Origin: Artemisia argyi
Taxonomy: Eukaryota; Streptophyta; Magnoliopsida; Asterales; Asteraceae
Direction: 5' to 3'
DNA: 64,000 nucleotides
NCBI GenBank assembly: GCA_030686995.1
Contig: CM060681.1
Location: 164,298,333 to 164,362,332 of the forward strand
A model generated the notes under the pieces. It was not told the DNA's origin. It saw nothing but the letters and a program-made list of their open reading frames with translations, and did no database searches. This document shows positions 30,220 through 41,087 of this stretch, piece by piece. Both the position numbers and the translations under genes were made by a program. Positions within the stretch are counted from its first letter, which is position 1, and each line of letters opens with the position of its first letter.

Positions 30220-31644
30220 TGATGAGGCGAAAGATGAACCGTTTTAAGGGGGTCATTTAAGCCGGAATTGGAATTTATTTGATCAAATATTGCCCTAAAT
30301 CGTTCCTTTTGTGATTTTAGGTACTTTGGGAGTGAATTTTGGAAAAGGAAGCATTTTGGACGTTTTTGGAGCATAAAAGTGAAGAAAACGGCAAAGTCTT
30401 AATTTTCCTTGCTGGGAACAGTACCTGACGGCGTCAAGAAGAATTTTATGATGGCGTCAGGAGCAAAATAGATGACGGCCTAGAGAAAACGTGACGGCAT
30501 CAGAACAAGGGCGTCAAGAGTAAATGTGGTGGCGGCCCAGAGCAGAGTTACACGTGACGGCGTCAGCTATGGATCTAGGCAGTCCGAGAACTTTATTGGT
30601 GGCGAGATGACGGCGTCGGATTTTTCCTCTTGACGTCGTCACCTCCTAAAATCTATATATACTTTTCTAATTTTCATTCATTAAAAAGGGACTTGTGTGG
30701 AGAATACTAGGGCCGAAATTTATAAACCCTAACTCGTTTGTAACAGTATTTTCAAGGGTTTTCACCCCTTGAAACCCTTCATGTTCAATTGAGATAAGTT
30801 TTTTTTTCAGTTCATTCAATATGTCTATCTGTTGTTTGAATATATATCTTACACTTGTCTTGATTTTAACATGCTAGGCTAGATCTATTGTGTGTTTGCT
30901 TAGATGTAATGAAACCTAGATGTTGATTATAGGTTGATTGCTTGTTTATAGTTGTAATGGATGATTGATTTCAATGTTAGGCTTAAGAAAACTGGCAGAT
31001 CTCCATTGTGTAACTTGCTTGAACGTCTTAAGAAACATGAACCGATGTGTACTAGGTTTTTATGGTTGTATTTAATGCATGAGCGAATTCTAGTGATCCC
31101 ATGTTAGGAGCTTCTTAGCCGGCTCGACATAGGAGTGAAGTAGGAGCTTATAGGATTGGGGAAGTAAGTACGCCACCCCATGAATGGTATTAAGGAATAC
31201 AATCCATCATCCACGCAACTGTAACAAGTAATTAACCTGTAAAAGATATCTAGGGAGTAGTGAAATCTAAGTAAACACAATTCTCCCATATATTGTTCAC
31301 ACCACTACCTTAAATTAGTTTATTTTCATTTCGGTTATTTTATTTTGATTGCATCTTAGTTATTGGATTAGTTGATTAGCAACTAATTCCGCCCACTCTT
31401 CCAATACCCGAGAATTTTATTTGCTTTTGTAAAATATAAAAAAATACAAAAAGAATCATCCCTCACCTCTAGACCTAGTTTTTAGGCTTTCTAATCCTAG
31501 CGACACTATTCCTGAGTTGAACGATCAATCCCCCGGTACTTGTCACTATACTATATTACAACGATCAGGTACACTGCCTGGTGGGGGTTGTAAGCTTCTC
31601 GAGATCCCTCAAGAGGTAAAGCCTGGTGCAATTCTCACGCATCA
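30220..31644 (+). repeat. Element B 3' LTR (1425 bp)
   Basis: TGATGAGGCGAAAGATG...CTCACGCATCA. Same features as the 5' LTR, including the TGACG cluster (30426-30641; one copy has become TGACGTCGTCA) and TATA box (30653-30660). Confidence 0.92.
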
Positions 31645-32827
31645 AGCGTTTGTTAAACGTGATTAACCAGCTAAACTCCAACAAAGATCTATTAAGTGTA
31701 TCTTCGTAGGATACCCAAAGGAAACGATGGGTTACTACTTTTACTTTCCACCAGAGAATAAAGTCATTGTGGCTAGGTATGGAGATTTCATTGAAAAGAA
31801 TCTTATATCTCAATAATTCAGTGGGAGAGTTTATGATCTAGAATATGATCAGGAAGATACATCACCTTCTGAAAACACTAGAACACTTCCTGTGGAACCT
31901 GAAAGTCTAGGTCCTCCACCTAAAGTTGAAGTGGTTCCCATTCGCAGATCTTCTAGAACTGTGAAAGCTCCTGAACGTCTATATCTTAACGTAGAGTGTG
32001 AGGAAATTATACTCGGGGATCTTGATGAACCTACTAGTTATAGGGCTGCCATTAATAGCCCAGAAAAGGACAAATGGCAGGTTGCTATGAATGGGGAAAT
32101 GCAATCCATGAGAGACAACGAAGTCTGGATTGAAGTAGACCCTCCTCCCAATGCCAAGGTAGTTGGAAGTAAGTGGCTCTTCAAGAAGAAAACAGATGTG
32201 GATGGCAATGTACACACCTATAAAGCTCATTTGGTAGCTAAAGGCTTTACACAAACATATGGTGTTGGCTACGAGGAGACCTTTTCTCCTGTAGCTAACA
32301 TTAGAGCTATTAGGATTCTCTTAGCTATAGCAACTTACTATGACTATGAGATATGGCAAATGGATGTCAAAACTGCCTTCTTAAATGGTCGCCTAGATGA
32401 AGACATTTATATAGCGCAACATGAGGGGTTTGTGAATCCAGAATTTCCAAAACGTGTATGCAAATTTCAAAGATCCATTTATGGATTGAAGCAAGCATCA
32501 CGTCAATGGAATAAAAGATTTGATGCAGAAATCAAAAGTTTTGGATTTAATCTAAATCTTGATGAGCCATGTGTATATCACAAAGCTAGTGGAAGTAATG
32601 TTACTTTCCTTATCCTATATGTTGACGACATATTAATCTTAGGAAATCATATACCAAGTTTAAAGGAAGTTAAATCCTATCTTGGTAAATGTTTTTCTGT
32701 GAAGGATTTATGAGAAGTAGCATACATCCTTGGAATCAAAATCTATAGAGATAGATCAAAGCGGTTGATTGGATTAAGCCAAAGTGCTTACATTGATAAA
32801 GTATTGAAGAAATACAATATGCAAAAT
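31645..32827 (+). pseudogene. Copia integrase C-terminus and reverse transcriptase, truncated
   Basis: Copia K resumes after B. The first codons read into a stop (31662), then CIFVGYPKETMGYYF, another stop near 31814, and an open frame 31892-32713. That frame has RRSSRTVKAPERLY, WQVAMNGEMQSM, the RT motifs QMDVKTAFLNGRLDEDIY and SIYGLKQASRQWNKRF, and the catalytic LYVDDILI. A TGA at 32711 replaces a Gly codon; the frame then continues AYILGIKIYRDRSKRL to 32827, where LTR G is inserted. RNase H is absent from the window. Confidence 0.92.
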
Positions 32828-34933
32828 TGGTGAGTGCTTATTCACTCACATTTTCTTTACCAAAAATAAGACTAAATAATCCAAAAACTAACTCAAATTG
32901 CCAAAGAAAGCGTGTTTTGTGATTGTGAATGTGCAGGTATGATTATTTCATAAAAAGACAAAAATCAAGCGAAAACCGGCAAATACGAGCACGAGAGTGT
33001 AAAGAAGTCAAAAGTGAAAGTTGGGATCCAAATTGTCAAAGAAAGTCCTCAAAGATTCATTAAGTTACAAGAATAGTCCTTGATCAAAGATTTAAGAGAT
33101 TGTGACTTTCAGTCCCTGAAGTTTCATCATTTGTCAGAATTAGTCCTTTGAAGGGATTTCTGAAGAAATTACAACTCAGGTACTCGAAGTATTCAAGTGA
33201 TGTCAAAACTAACCCTTGGATCAAGTTTACAAAGAATGGCAGACTTAGTCATTGTGATTTCAGAAATTACAAATATGGTCCTTATGTTTTACTAAGCTTT
33301 AACTATTAAAACTCTACAAAGACATAAGCCTGGTCCAAAAGTGTAAAGTCCAACCATCCAGGCCCAAAACTAACCATCCAAGCCCATATTCCATTTGGTT
33401 AAACCCCATTTAACCACGGTCAAACCAGTAATAAAATATTGCCCTTAATACTTCCCGCCCCCTAAATCCTCTCAACTCAGAAAAACCCAATCCTCCATGA
33501 ACCCTAGTTTTTACCTCACCACAATTACCCAAACTCACAATAATTAATCAATCATTGGTTCTTCTAGAAGGCATATCACGTGCGCCAGACGTGTCAGAAA
33601 GAATAAACACCTTATGATTGATCACGCGTTCAAGTGGCAAAGTTCTATTGGCGGCACCACCTCATCCCTTGGGTATTGGATCCGTCTTCTAGAACCGTCT
33701 AACACGGACAGAGGATGTATGCACGAATGAGACAAGTGGCATACTGCTATTGGATTGAACACATCACTAATCATGATCTAAGGGCTAATATTGGTTGCAA
33801 GAAGCACAAAATGATCTGAGGGTTATGAGAAGATGAGAGAAAGCAAAAAACTCACACGGATCGCCAGCATGGCATAAGACCCCTAACCCTCTCACTTCAG
33901 CTATAAATAGAGCTCATTTCTTACTCATTTTGTATATAGATTAGACTACTGTTATGCTGTAGAAATAAGATTAGAATGGTTGTTAGTTTTAAAATTCTTG
34001 TAATCTCAGCTTTAAAGTGTAATTTTCAGCTTCCATTAATAAAAGTTTTAGTTAATTTTACTTTAAAATTGCTTTACTTAACTGTCTTTATCTTTCATTA
34101 AGCTTTTTAATCAAGTAGTAAGCTGTTTTTCATTTCCATTAAGCTTCTCAGAAGCTATTGTTAGCTCTTTCATACTTCAATTTCCAACTAGTCTTTATTT
34201 TTATCAAAAGCTCTTTTATAAAAACAATAATAAGAAAAATAAAAAAATATCATTTCAGTCAGCTTGCAAACAAGCTAATTCAGTAGTTTACAAGCTCATA
34301 ATTGCTTGATAGCATTCTGTGAGTATTTGTTATAGTTTAAATCAGTACCTAGTTCATTTCTCATAAAAATTCAACAAAAGTCAGAATGGAATGAAGGTTG
34401 TGATCCAGTGTTTAATCTGATAAGCCAAACAGAGATTGGGAAGCTTTTGGCCTATCTAAAGATAGGATAGCTAAGTGAATCACCTCTGTTCTTGCTGAGG
34501 TGAAAAGTTTTGTAAGTACTGATTACTAATTACAAGATCTCAATTGCATCTGTTAGTACCTGGTTTAGATATGAGTTGTAACCGTCTCATGGCTATTGTT
34601 TGATGATATTTTAGTAGATATAGTGATATTTGAGCTTGTTTGATCTTTTGTAAACCTGTTTTATTTGAAACTGAGTTTTACTTTGTTAATTTTGATAATC
34701 TGTGGATCTGTTCTATTGATGTTCATTGTGGTAATTCAGTGTTGAATTGGTTTATATAATTAATATGTGACTGAGATTGAGCAGAGTTAGTGTATTTTGA
34801 AGCTTAAAATCAGTAGGTGTAGTGTAAATGGAAAGTTGCAGGGGTGTTTGGTTAAGCTGATTCTGAGATAATATAGTTGTTACTTTGGAGTCATTTCAGC
34901 TTCAGTAGTTCATAATAGGTTAGTAATAGTTAA
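32828..34933 (+). mobile_element. Element G: LTR of a C/D-related element, cut by F
   Basis: Begins TGGTGAGTGCTTATTCACTC inside the copia RT, an altered form of the TGATGAGTGTG start of the C/D LTRs, same orientation as element K. It shares their 'AGGGACC' style repeats (33040-33300), and has a TATA box CTATAAATAG (33901-33910) and an AATAAA signal (34038-34043) placed as in an LTR. Its far end and duplication are not in view: F begins at 34934. The candidate target sequence before it is AAAAT (32823-32827). Confidence 0.65.
33902..33909 (+). promoter_or_regulatory. TATA box of LTR G
   Basis: TATAAATA about 1.07 kb into the LTR, followed 130 bp later by AATAAA. This spacing fits the U3-R layout. 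Confidence 0.5.
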
Positions 34934-36650
34934 TGATGCGTGGAATTGCGCCCTCACAAAAGGTTTTTACCTCTCAAGGGATCTTGAGAAGCTTGCAATT
35001 CCCACCAGGCAGTGTACCAGATCTTTGTAGTATAGTATAGTGACAAGTACCGGGGGATTGATTCTTTAAGTCAAAGAATAGTGTTCGTTAGGATTGAAAT
35101 TAATCTAACTAGGTCTAAAGGTGAAGGATGATTCTTTTTGTGTTTTTATATTTTATGAAAAGCAAGTAAAAATCTCGGGTTTTGGAAGAAGGGGCGGAAT
35201 TAGTTGCTAATCAACTAACCCAAAAGCTACCAATTAAACTAAAGTGCAAGAAAAGTAAACTAGGGTTCTACAGGGTAAGTGAAGCATGTCTACCTATGAT
35301 ATGTTACTCCTTGCTAGCTATCCAATTCTACCTATTGAATTGTCACATCCTTGTTTTAATTGATGGGTTGTATTCCTTAATACCATTCGTAGGGCCGTGT
35401 ACGATCTTCCCTAACTCTATAAGCTCCTACTTCACTCCTATGTCGAGCCGACTAAAAGCTCCTAACATGGGATCACTAGAATTCGCTTATGCATTAAATA
35501 CAACCATATAATCGTAGTACACATCCGATTCATTTTTCTTAAAACATTCAAGCATGTTACCAATTGGAAGTCTGCCAGTTTTCTTAAGCCTAACATCGAT
35601 ATCATTCAATTAAACAAGAGACAATAGGAAACAAGAATTATAAGCTAAACCAATTAGACCTATCGAAGTGTTACACCCTAATTGATGAAGATAGACACAA
35701 ACATCAACAAGGAATCAATAAGATCTAATCAATTATATATAAGTTTCACACAATCATAAGTAGACACAAGGTGAATTAGCAAAACATCATCAAATTAAGA
35801 AGAGCAAGCAACAATAATAATGGAAAACATAATTAAGATAGAATCAACAAACCAATATAAGATGTTTATGGAGTAATTGAAACCCTCTAAGTTGTTGGAA
35901 AAACACCTACCCTAACCCTAGAATCGGACTTAGGGTTTGGGGCTTACAAATAATGAAGTTATGATGTTGTATTTATAGGCTAATATCTGCTCGGCCCATC
36001 TTGATAGCGTTAGCCCAAGCCTTGACGGCCTCAAGACCAAATTTTCTTCATCAAATTGTAGATCTTTTTTTCCTCTTCACGTAGGAATTTGAATCACCTA
36101 AATTCGAGTTCGTATGCAAAAGTTATGACCAGAACAATAACAGCTACTCCGTGCGCAAGTTGTGATTGTCTTGATCATCTTGTGACGGTTTCACTAAGGT
36201 TTCTTCTTGTGTAAGCATTCTTCCTGATGTCGTCACTCTATAACATCTGACGTCGTCAGGTTAAATCCTAACGCCGTCATGTGTAATTTAACTCTGGGCC
36301 GTCACATGTATTCTGACCAGGACGGCTTTGGTGACGCCGTCAGGCCAAATTGCATTGAAATAGTTCTGGGCCGTCATGTGTATTTGCCATATCCACCTCT
36401 TTTGCCAAGCTTGACGTCGTCACTTCTAGAGCCTTGACGCCGTCAGGTACTGTTCCCAGCAAGGATTTTGAGACTTTGTCGTTTTCTTCATTTTTATTCT
36501 AAAAAAACGTCGAAAATGCTTCCTTTTCCAGATTTCTCTCCAAAAGTACCCAAAATGACAAAAGAAACGATTTAGGGCAATATTTGATCAAATAATCTCG
36601 AATTAGGGCTTAAATGACCCCCTAAAAGCGGTACACTTTTCGCTTTATCA
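34934..36650 (-). repeat. Element F 3' LTR (1717 bp), B-family
   Basis: On the minus strand TGATAAAGCGAAAAG...GCGCAATTCCACGCATCA (positions 36650 to 34934). Homologous to LTRs A and B, closest to A at its start (GTGTACCGCTTTTAGGGGG). Carries the TGACG palindromes at 36178-36450 and a TATA box (TATAAATAC, complement of about 35970-35979). Candidate duplication GTTAA at 34929-34933; the partner is not found in the window. Confidence 0.88.
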
Positions 36651-38284
36651 AATATCCCTACACTTGGGAATTGCTTGTCCTCAAGCAAATGAGCTTTTCC
36701 ACCAATAAAAATACAAGTTAGGTGTCATTTAACACTAATATAAAAGTAATTACAACAAATGATCATTCTACCTTAGTCAAAACAAGCACGGAAATTATAC
36801 ACTAGCACCTTACATTAAGTGTTTAGATACTCTCATCTCCCGGGTGTTAATTTATATATCATAATTGGAAATGGAGAAATATCACTCATTACCTGTCATA
36901 GCAAATAGATTACCGTAGGCTTGGGAAAGGATCAAAACCTCCACCACTTGGCGTAAGCACCTAGGAAAACTATCAAAGAGGTCTTTTTAAAGGGTTATAA
37001 CGTTAGGTGTAGGGGATATGGAAAACACGGTTTTGTTGGATAAACGGATATTTTACTGGTGGCAAGTCAATTGTCTTAGTTAACTACATGTACAATGAGG
37101 CGTTGCTAAGCCAAGACTCGACTCAACTTGAACTAACTACGACTCTTTTTGGATTTTTTTAAGACACTATTTGACTTAAACATAAATAAAAGAAACGGAT
37201 GGTAGCTCGTATGTTTTTCTCTTTTCTTTTTCTATTTTTTTTCTTTTCTTTTCTTTTTTTTATTATTTTTTTTCGTTTTTTTTTGTGCATACACTTTTAC
37301 TCTACCATCCAAAATAATATATCAAAGGGAGCTCGTTTCCTCCCTATACTTGAGCTTTTACATACTTCACAATCAACTATTCTAATGACTTGAATCAAGA
37401 TAATCAAAACATTTGGAGTACTTTTAAATATTAACGCACATATTGGGGTAATAATTGACGTCATCCCCATTACTCCATTATAATAGTACTTTACCCATGA
37501 GTCCCAATCGTCCCAAAACAATATGTACAAGATATGCCTCGACCTAGCAACCATGTAATCAATTAGACAACTAACTAAGGGTTTAAACAAATAACAATAA
37601 TGCACTAAAGATGAGTGCATACACGGAAGGCTAAGGCGATTTGGTTGCACATTTGGGGTGGATTGTAAACAAATTCTATCTTAAGTATGATGCCTAAAGT
37701 TAGAAACGAAAAAGATAGGCTCGGAGGGGTGTACTAGCGGTATCGTGTACTAAAAATGAGTACAACGCAAAGGTGTGGGAGAATTACTTGACTAATGAAG
37801 TCAATGTAATTATATAAAACACAGGTGTAAAAACATGGGTTATCATAATGCCTCTTATCATGTAGTAAATCCTAACTACACGAATGTAGTCTCACTAGCG
37901 GTCTCGGGATGCATCGCTATCAAAAGTTCTAGAATCTAAATACTACCGGTACACTCACAAGCATTAAGAATGAATGCTTTTTCCTAAAGATCTAAAGGCG
38001 AACCTCACATTTTTGGGGTGGAAATTTTTTAGTGGTATGGTTTTTGTGCTAGTCATACAATTCCTATCCATGAGACGCTTATTAAGACTAAAGTTTCACT
38101 CCTATATGTTACAAAAAATTTTAAATTTGGTGCTAAAATTGCCCTAACAAATATTTCTCTCAGTTTTATTACACATTCACTATCAAATAGTTTCTAATAT
38201 ACCATCCCTACACTTAAACCGAACATTGTCCCCAATGTTCTAGATAAAAGATGTAAAAGTAAAAATAAATAAGAATGAAAGAAA
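36651..38284 (-). other. Element F 3' non-coding region
   Basis: Reverse complement of the B tract: starts with CCCAAGTGTAGGGATATT before the LTR (polypurine-like), the CTTGAGGACAAGCAATTCCC motif, the GGAAGGCTAAGGCGATTTGG block (about 37625-37645) and the GAACATTGGGGACAATGTTC palindrome (38221-38240). Here it has no C insertion, so it shows the empty site for C. Contains an A/T-homopolymer-rich patch (37214-37285). Non-coding. Confidence 0.8.
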
Positions 38285-38289
38285 CTAAT

Positions 38290-40152
38290 TGATTGGTCCG
38301 GAACAGTCAGATAATATCAACCAAGTAATGGTCAACAAGTCAAACAGCCTAAACCAATACTCCGGTGAGTTTAGTGTTTCCCCGGATCGTTAGATCCCAA
38401 CGAGATGTGAAATAATTGAGTTGCCAACTGAAAACTAGGAACAAGGATCAAAGAACTAATCCTAAAGAACTTCTACAAGTTCCCTAACCCAGGGCAATCC
38501 ACAATCAACCCTGCTCCAGCTTGTTCATCTTCTTCATTGATTTTTTTTTTTTATTTTCTACTTATTTTTCTTGATTTTTATCTATTTTTGAGTTTTATTA
38601 TTACAGCTGATTTTTAGGTTACTTATAGCTCTCAGAAGCTTTATAACAAACTTATATGAGCTTATGAGTTCATTACAACAATCCTTAACATCATTCAAAG
38701 TGACATGAGATTTTTAATGAAACAGATTTGCATAACATTAAATTGAAACTGAAACACTATAATTGATACTTCAAAAAGATTTATTACACACTGAAAATGA
38801 TTGAGAAAGTACTTAGGGACTTAGAACAATACTGGAAATTGAAATCTTAACTATTCGACATACATAAATTGAAATTAAACTAGATATATTTAACATTGCT
38901 TCTTTCTTCCACTTTATAGCCTTTTGAGACTCCCCATGCATCTCTGAACAAATCCCACTTGAATTGAACCATTGGATTACTGTAATTCATCTCAACCGTT
39001 TAAAAGCAATTTTGGCGCCAAATCATTACACGTGGAATTGGAGCAGCTTGAGACCAATTAAGGATTCTTGGTGTTTAGTGGAGGTGTAGGGGACAACTTA
39101 GGATAACAAGGGTGGACTATGGGTGAGTTTTGATCAATAAACAGGCTGTAAGTATGGAGGTTGAGTGAAAATGGTGGAGAAAGCATTTAATGCTAAAGTG
39201 GGGTGAAATGATGATGTTGGGAAGTGAGGTGGAGAGGCCAGCTGGTGTGGTGAGGTGGAAATACCACCCTGGTATTGGAGAAGGAAGGTGAGGTAGAGAG
39301 GATGGTACAGTGGTGGTGGTATTGGGGAAGATGGGGTGGTCAACGGGGTCAACCCCCGTTTTTATTAAAAGGGGCAGACTGGGTTTGCTTGGTGAGCTGG
39401 GAAACAAAAACAGGCCCAAGGAAATATAAAAGGGTGGGTTGTTTTTGGACTAGGCTTAGGATTAGGGGTTTATAATAGTTAAAGGGTCCGTTTGGTTAAT
39501 AGTGAACAACAAGGACCAATTGTGTAATTCGGCCAAAGTTGAGGACTTGATATGTAATTTTCCCAAACTTCAAATAAGGACTGAACCTGCAATTAACCAT
39601 TAGTACAAGGACCACAAGTATAAATTTCATTATTTTAAACTTCAGGGACCAAATCTGCCAATTCCTCAAACTCCAGGGACCTATTCTGTAATTTTCTGAT
39701 TTTTGAAGGGTTTATTTTATAACTTCTCAAATGTTATCATAAGGACCAATTTTTGTCAATTTAGAATAGTACAAGGCTTATTTTCCATATTTTTGTATTT
39801 ACAAAACCTTAGGGACTATTTTTGACACTTTTCAAAGTTGAGGGACCAAAGTTGCCATTTTGCAATTTTTAAACTTTAAAGGACTTTTCTTGACAACTTA
39901 TGAATCCCTAAGGACCTTTGATGATATTTTGCATGTTTTGATTTACCAGGGACTAGTTTTGCCAATTTTTCAAAGTTCAGGGACTGAAACTGTAAATTAT
40001 GTGAAATGTTTTGTTTTTCATCAGTTTTCAATCCTTTTGCATAAAAACACAATCCAGGGATAATTTTATGTATTTCAAGGCATTCCTGTGTGTTTTCATA
40101 TGTTTTTGCAGCTTAAATGTAACAGAAATGATGAGTATTTACACACTCATCA
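38290..40152 (-). repeat. Element D 3' LTR (1863 bp)
   Basis: Plus-strand TGATTGGTCCGG...ACACTCATCA. Nearly identical to the other LTR (53255-55114); visible differences include CCGGTGAG/CCTGTGAG, GAGATGTG/GATATGTG, a T-run length change and GATGATG/GATGGTG. TATA on the sense strand: CTATAAAG (about 38914-38921). It carries the AGGGACCAAA-type repeats at 39495-40000. Confidence 0.95.
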
Positions 40153-40170
40153 ATCCCCCACACTAAACTA
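40153..40170 (-). other. Element D polypurine tract
   Basis: Sense (minus) strand TAGTTTAGTGTGGGGGAT immediately before the LTR's TGATGAG. The word TAGTGTGGGGGA recurs on the sense strand at about 40918-40931, with a related AAGTGG...GGGGG run at 40687-40705. Confidence 0.7.
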
Positions 40171-40212
40171 TTGCTAGTCCCTAGCAATCTATTTGAGAAA
40201 AAATTAATGGAT

Positions 40213-40600
40213 TTTTACTCTTTACCAAAAGCCATCACTTCTGGAGTAGCCAGGTATAAGAACTGTGGCACACCTGATAACCGTGTGATTTTTAGCAAAC
40301 CACCAGCTGTCAACGGATTTGATTTGTCTTTACCAGAAGCTGTTTGCTTCTGGACTAGCCAACTCTTGATGGAATAGTCAACATCTTGGTGAGCTGATTA
40401 CCAATTATGGATTTTCTACGGCCTTTACCACAAGCCATAATCTTGCGGGCTAGCCAACTCATTAGCTTTTTAGGATAATGGGGAGTTGAGGAACCATACA
40501 ATTTTTGGCAAATTGCAAGCCATCAACGGTTTTCAGATGTCTTTACCAAGAGCCGTTTGCTCCTGGACTAGCCAATCCTGTTGTGGGTTAGACATGGAGG
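40213..40600 (-). repeat. Degenerate tandem repeat with four hairpins in D 3' UTR
   Basis: A block of about 213 bp is repeated about twice, each made of two related halves. Four short inverted repeats lie at 40225-40244, 40333-40353, 40428-40449 and 40546-40566, each inside a conserved CTTTACC...GGACTAGCCAA frame. The clearest is CCAGAAGC-TGTTT-GCTTCTGG; the fourth is CCAAGAGC-CGTTT-GCTCCTGG. Described further in the findings. Confidence 0.65.
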
Positions 40601-40686
40601 ATTGATACCATTTATTGCATTTCTAAGTGTGAAAAAACTTTAAATTTTGATCAAATGAGGGTGCTTGATGGAACATGTGTTTGAAT

Positions 40687-40705
40687 TCGTGAGAATCCCC
40701 CCCCC
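40687..40705. repeat. Poly(C) run in D 3' UTR
   Basis: Run of about 14 C within AGAATCCCC...CCCACTTAG; on the sense strand a G run after TAAGTG. Probably a slippage-expanded copy of the Athila-type GTGTGGGGG motif. Confidence 0.8.
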
Positions 40706-41087
40706 CCCCCCACTTAGAAATGAATATTGCCCTCAATATTCAAAACACCGGGTGTTAAACCGATACTTAGAACATAAGAAGGAAATATTAATAACCTTTA
40801 TTTTAGGCTATTTACATACAAACTCACTTTTTTCTTTTGTTTTAAACTTTTTTTTTATTTTATTTATTTTATTTTTTTTTATCAAGATATATACATATAT
40901 ACAACATGTGGGGCATCTCCCCCACACTAGGTGGTAGAAAAGAGAAAGAAATCAGAAATATGAGTGAAAACCCATATTGCGACGCTTTTGATTACCGAGT
41001 CACTAGCTTGACTCGACCTCGAATTGATTTGTCCATGAGGTAGCTTGTTTTTGATTCCCGAGTCACTAGCTTGACTCGACCCCGAAT

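Larger units (their letters stand above)
18418..31644 (+). mobile_element. Element B: non-autonomous Athila-like Gypsy element (gag-protease only), hosting element C
   Basis: Complete LTR retrotransposon inserted in copia K: LTRs at 18418-19838 and 30220-31644, both TGATGAGGC...CGCATCA, flanked by the duplication AGCGT (18413-18417 and 31645-31649). It has an Asp-tRNA-type primer site, one long intact gag-protease ORF, non-coding DNA and a purine-rich stretch (AAGTGTAAGGGTATA, 30205-30219) before the 3' LTR. There is no reverse transcriptase, RNase H or integrase. Without C it would be about 8 kb. This matches plant TR-GAG-type elements, which rely on enzymes from autonomous partners. The two LTRs look very similar, indicating a fairly recent insertion. 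Confidence 0.93.

Noticed and set aside
35182..35511. 109-aa plus-strand ORF
   Set aside because: Antisense reading through the element F LTR; the same stretch in B LTRs gives other short ORFs (19298-19483, 31104-31289).
39117..39475. Paired ORFs in both strands (again at 54080-54438)
   Set aside because: They occur in both LTRs of element D, in three frames at once, in a GGTGG-rich stretch; composition-driven.
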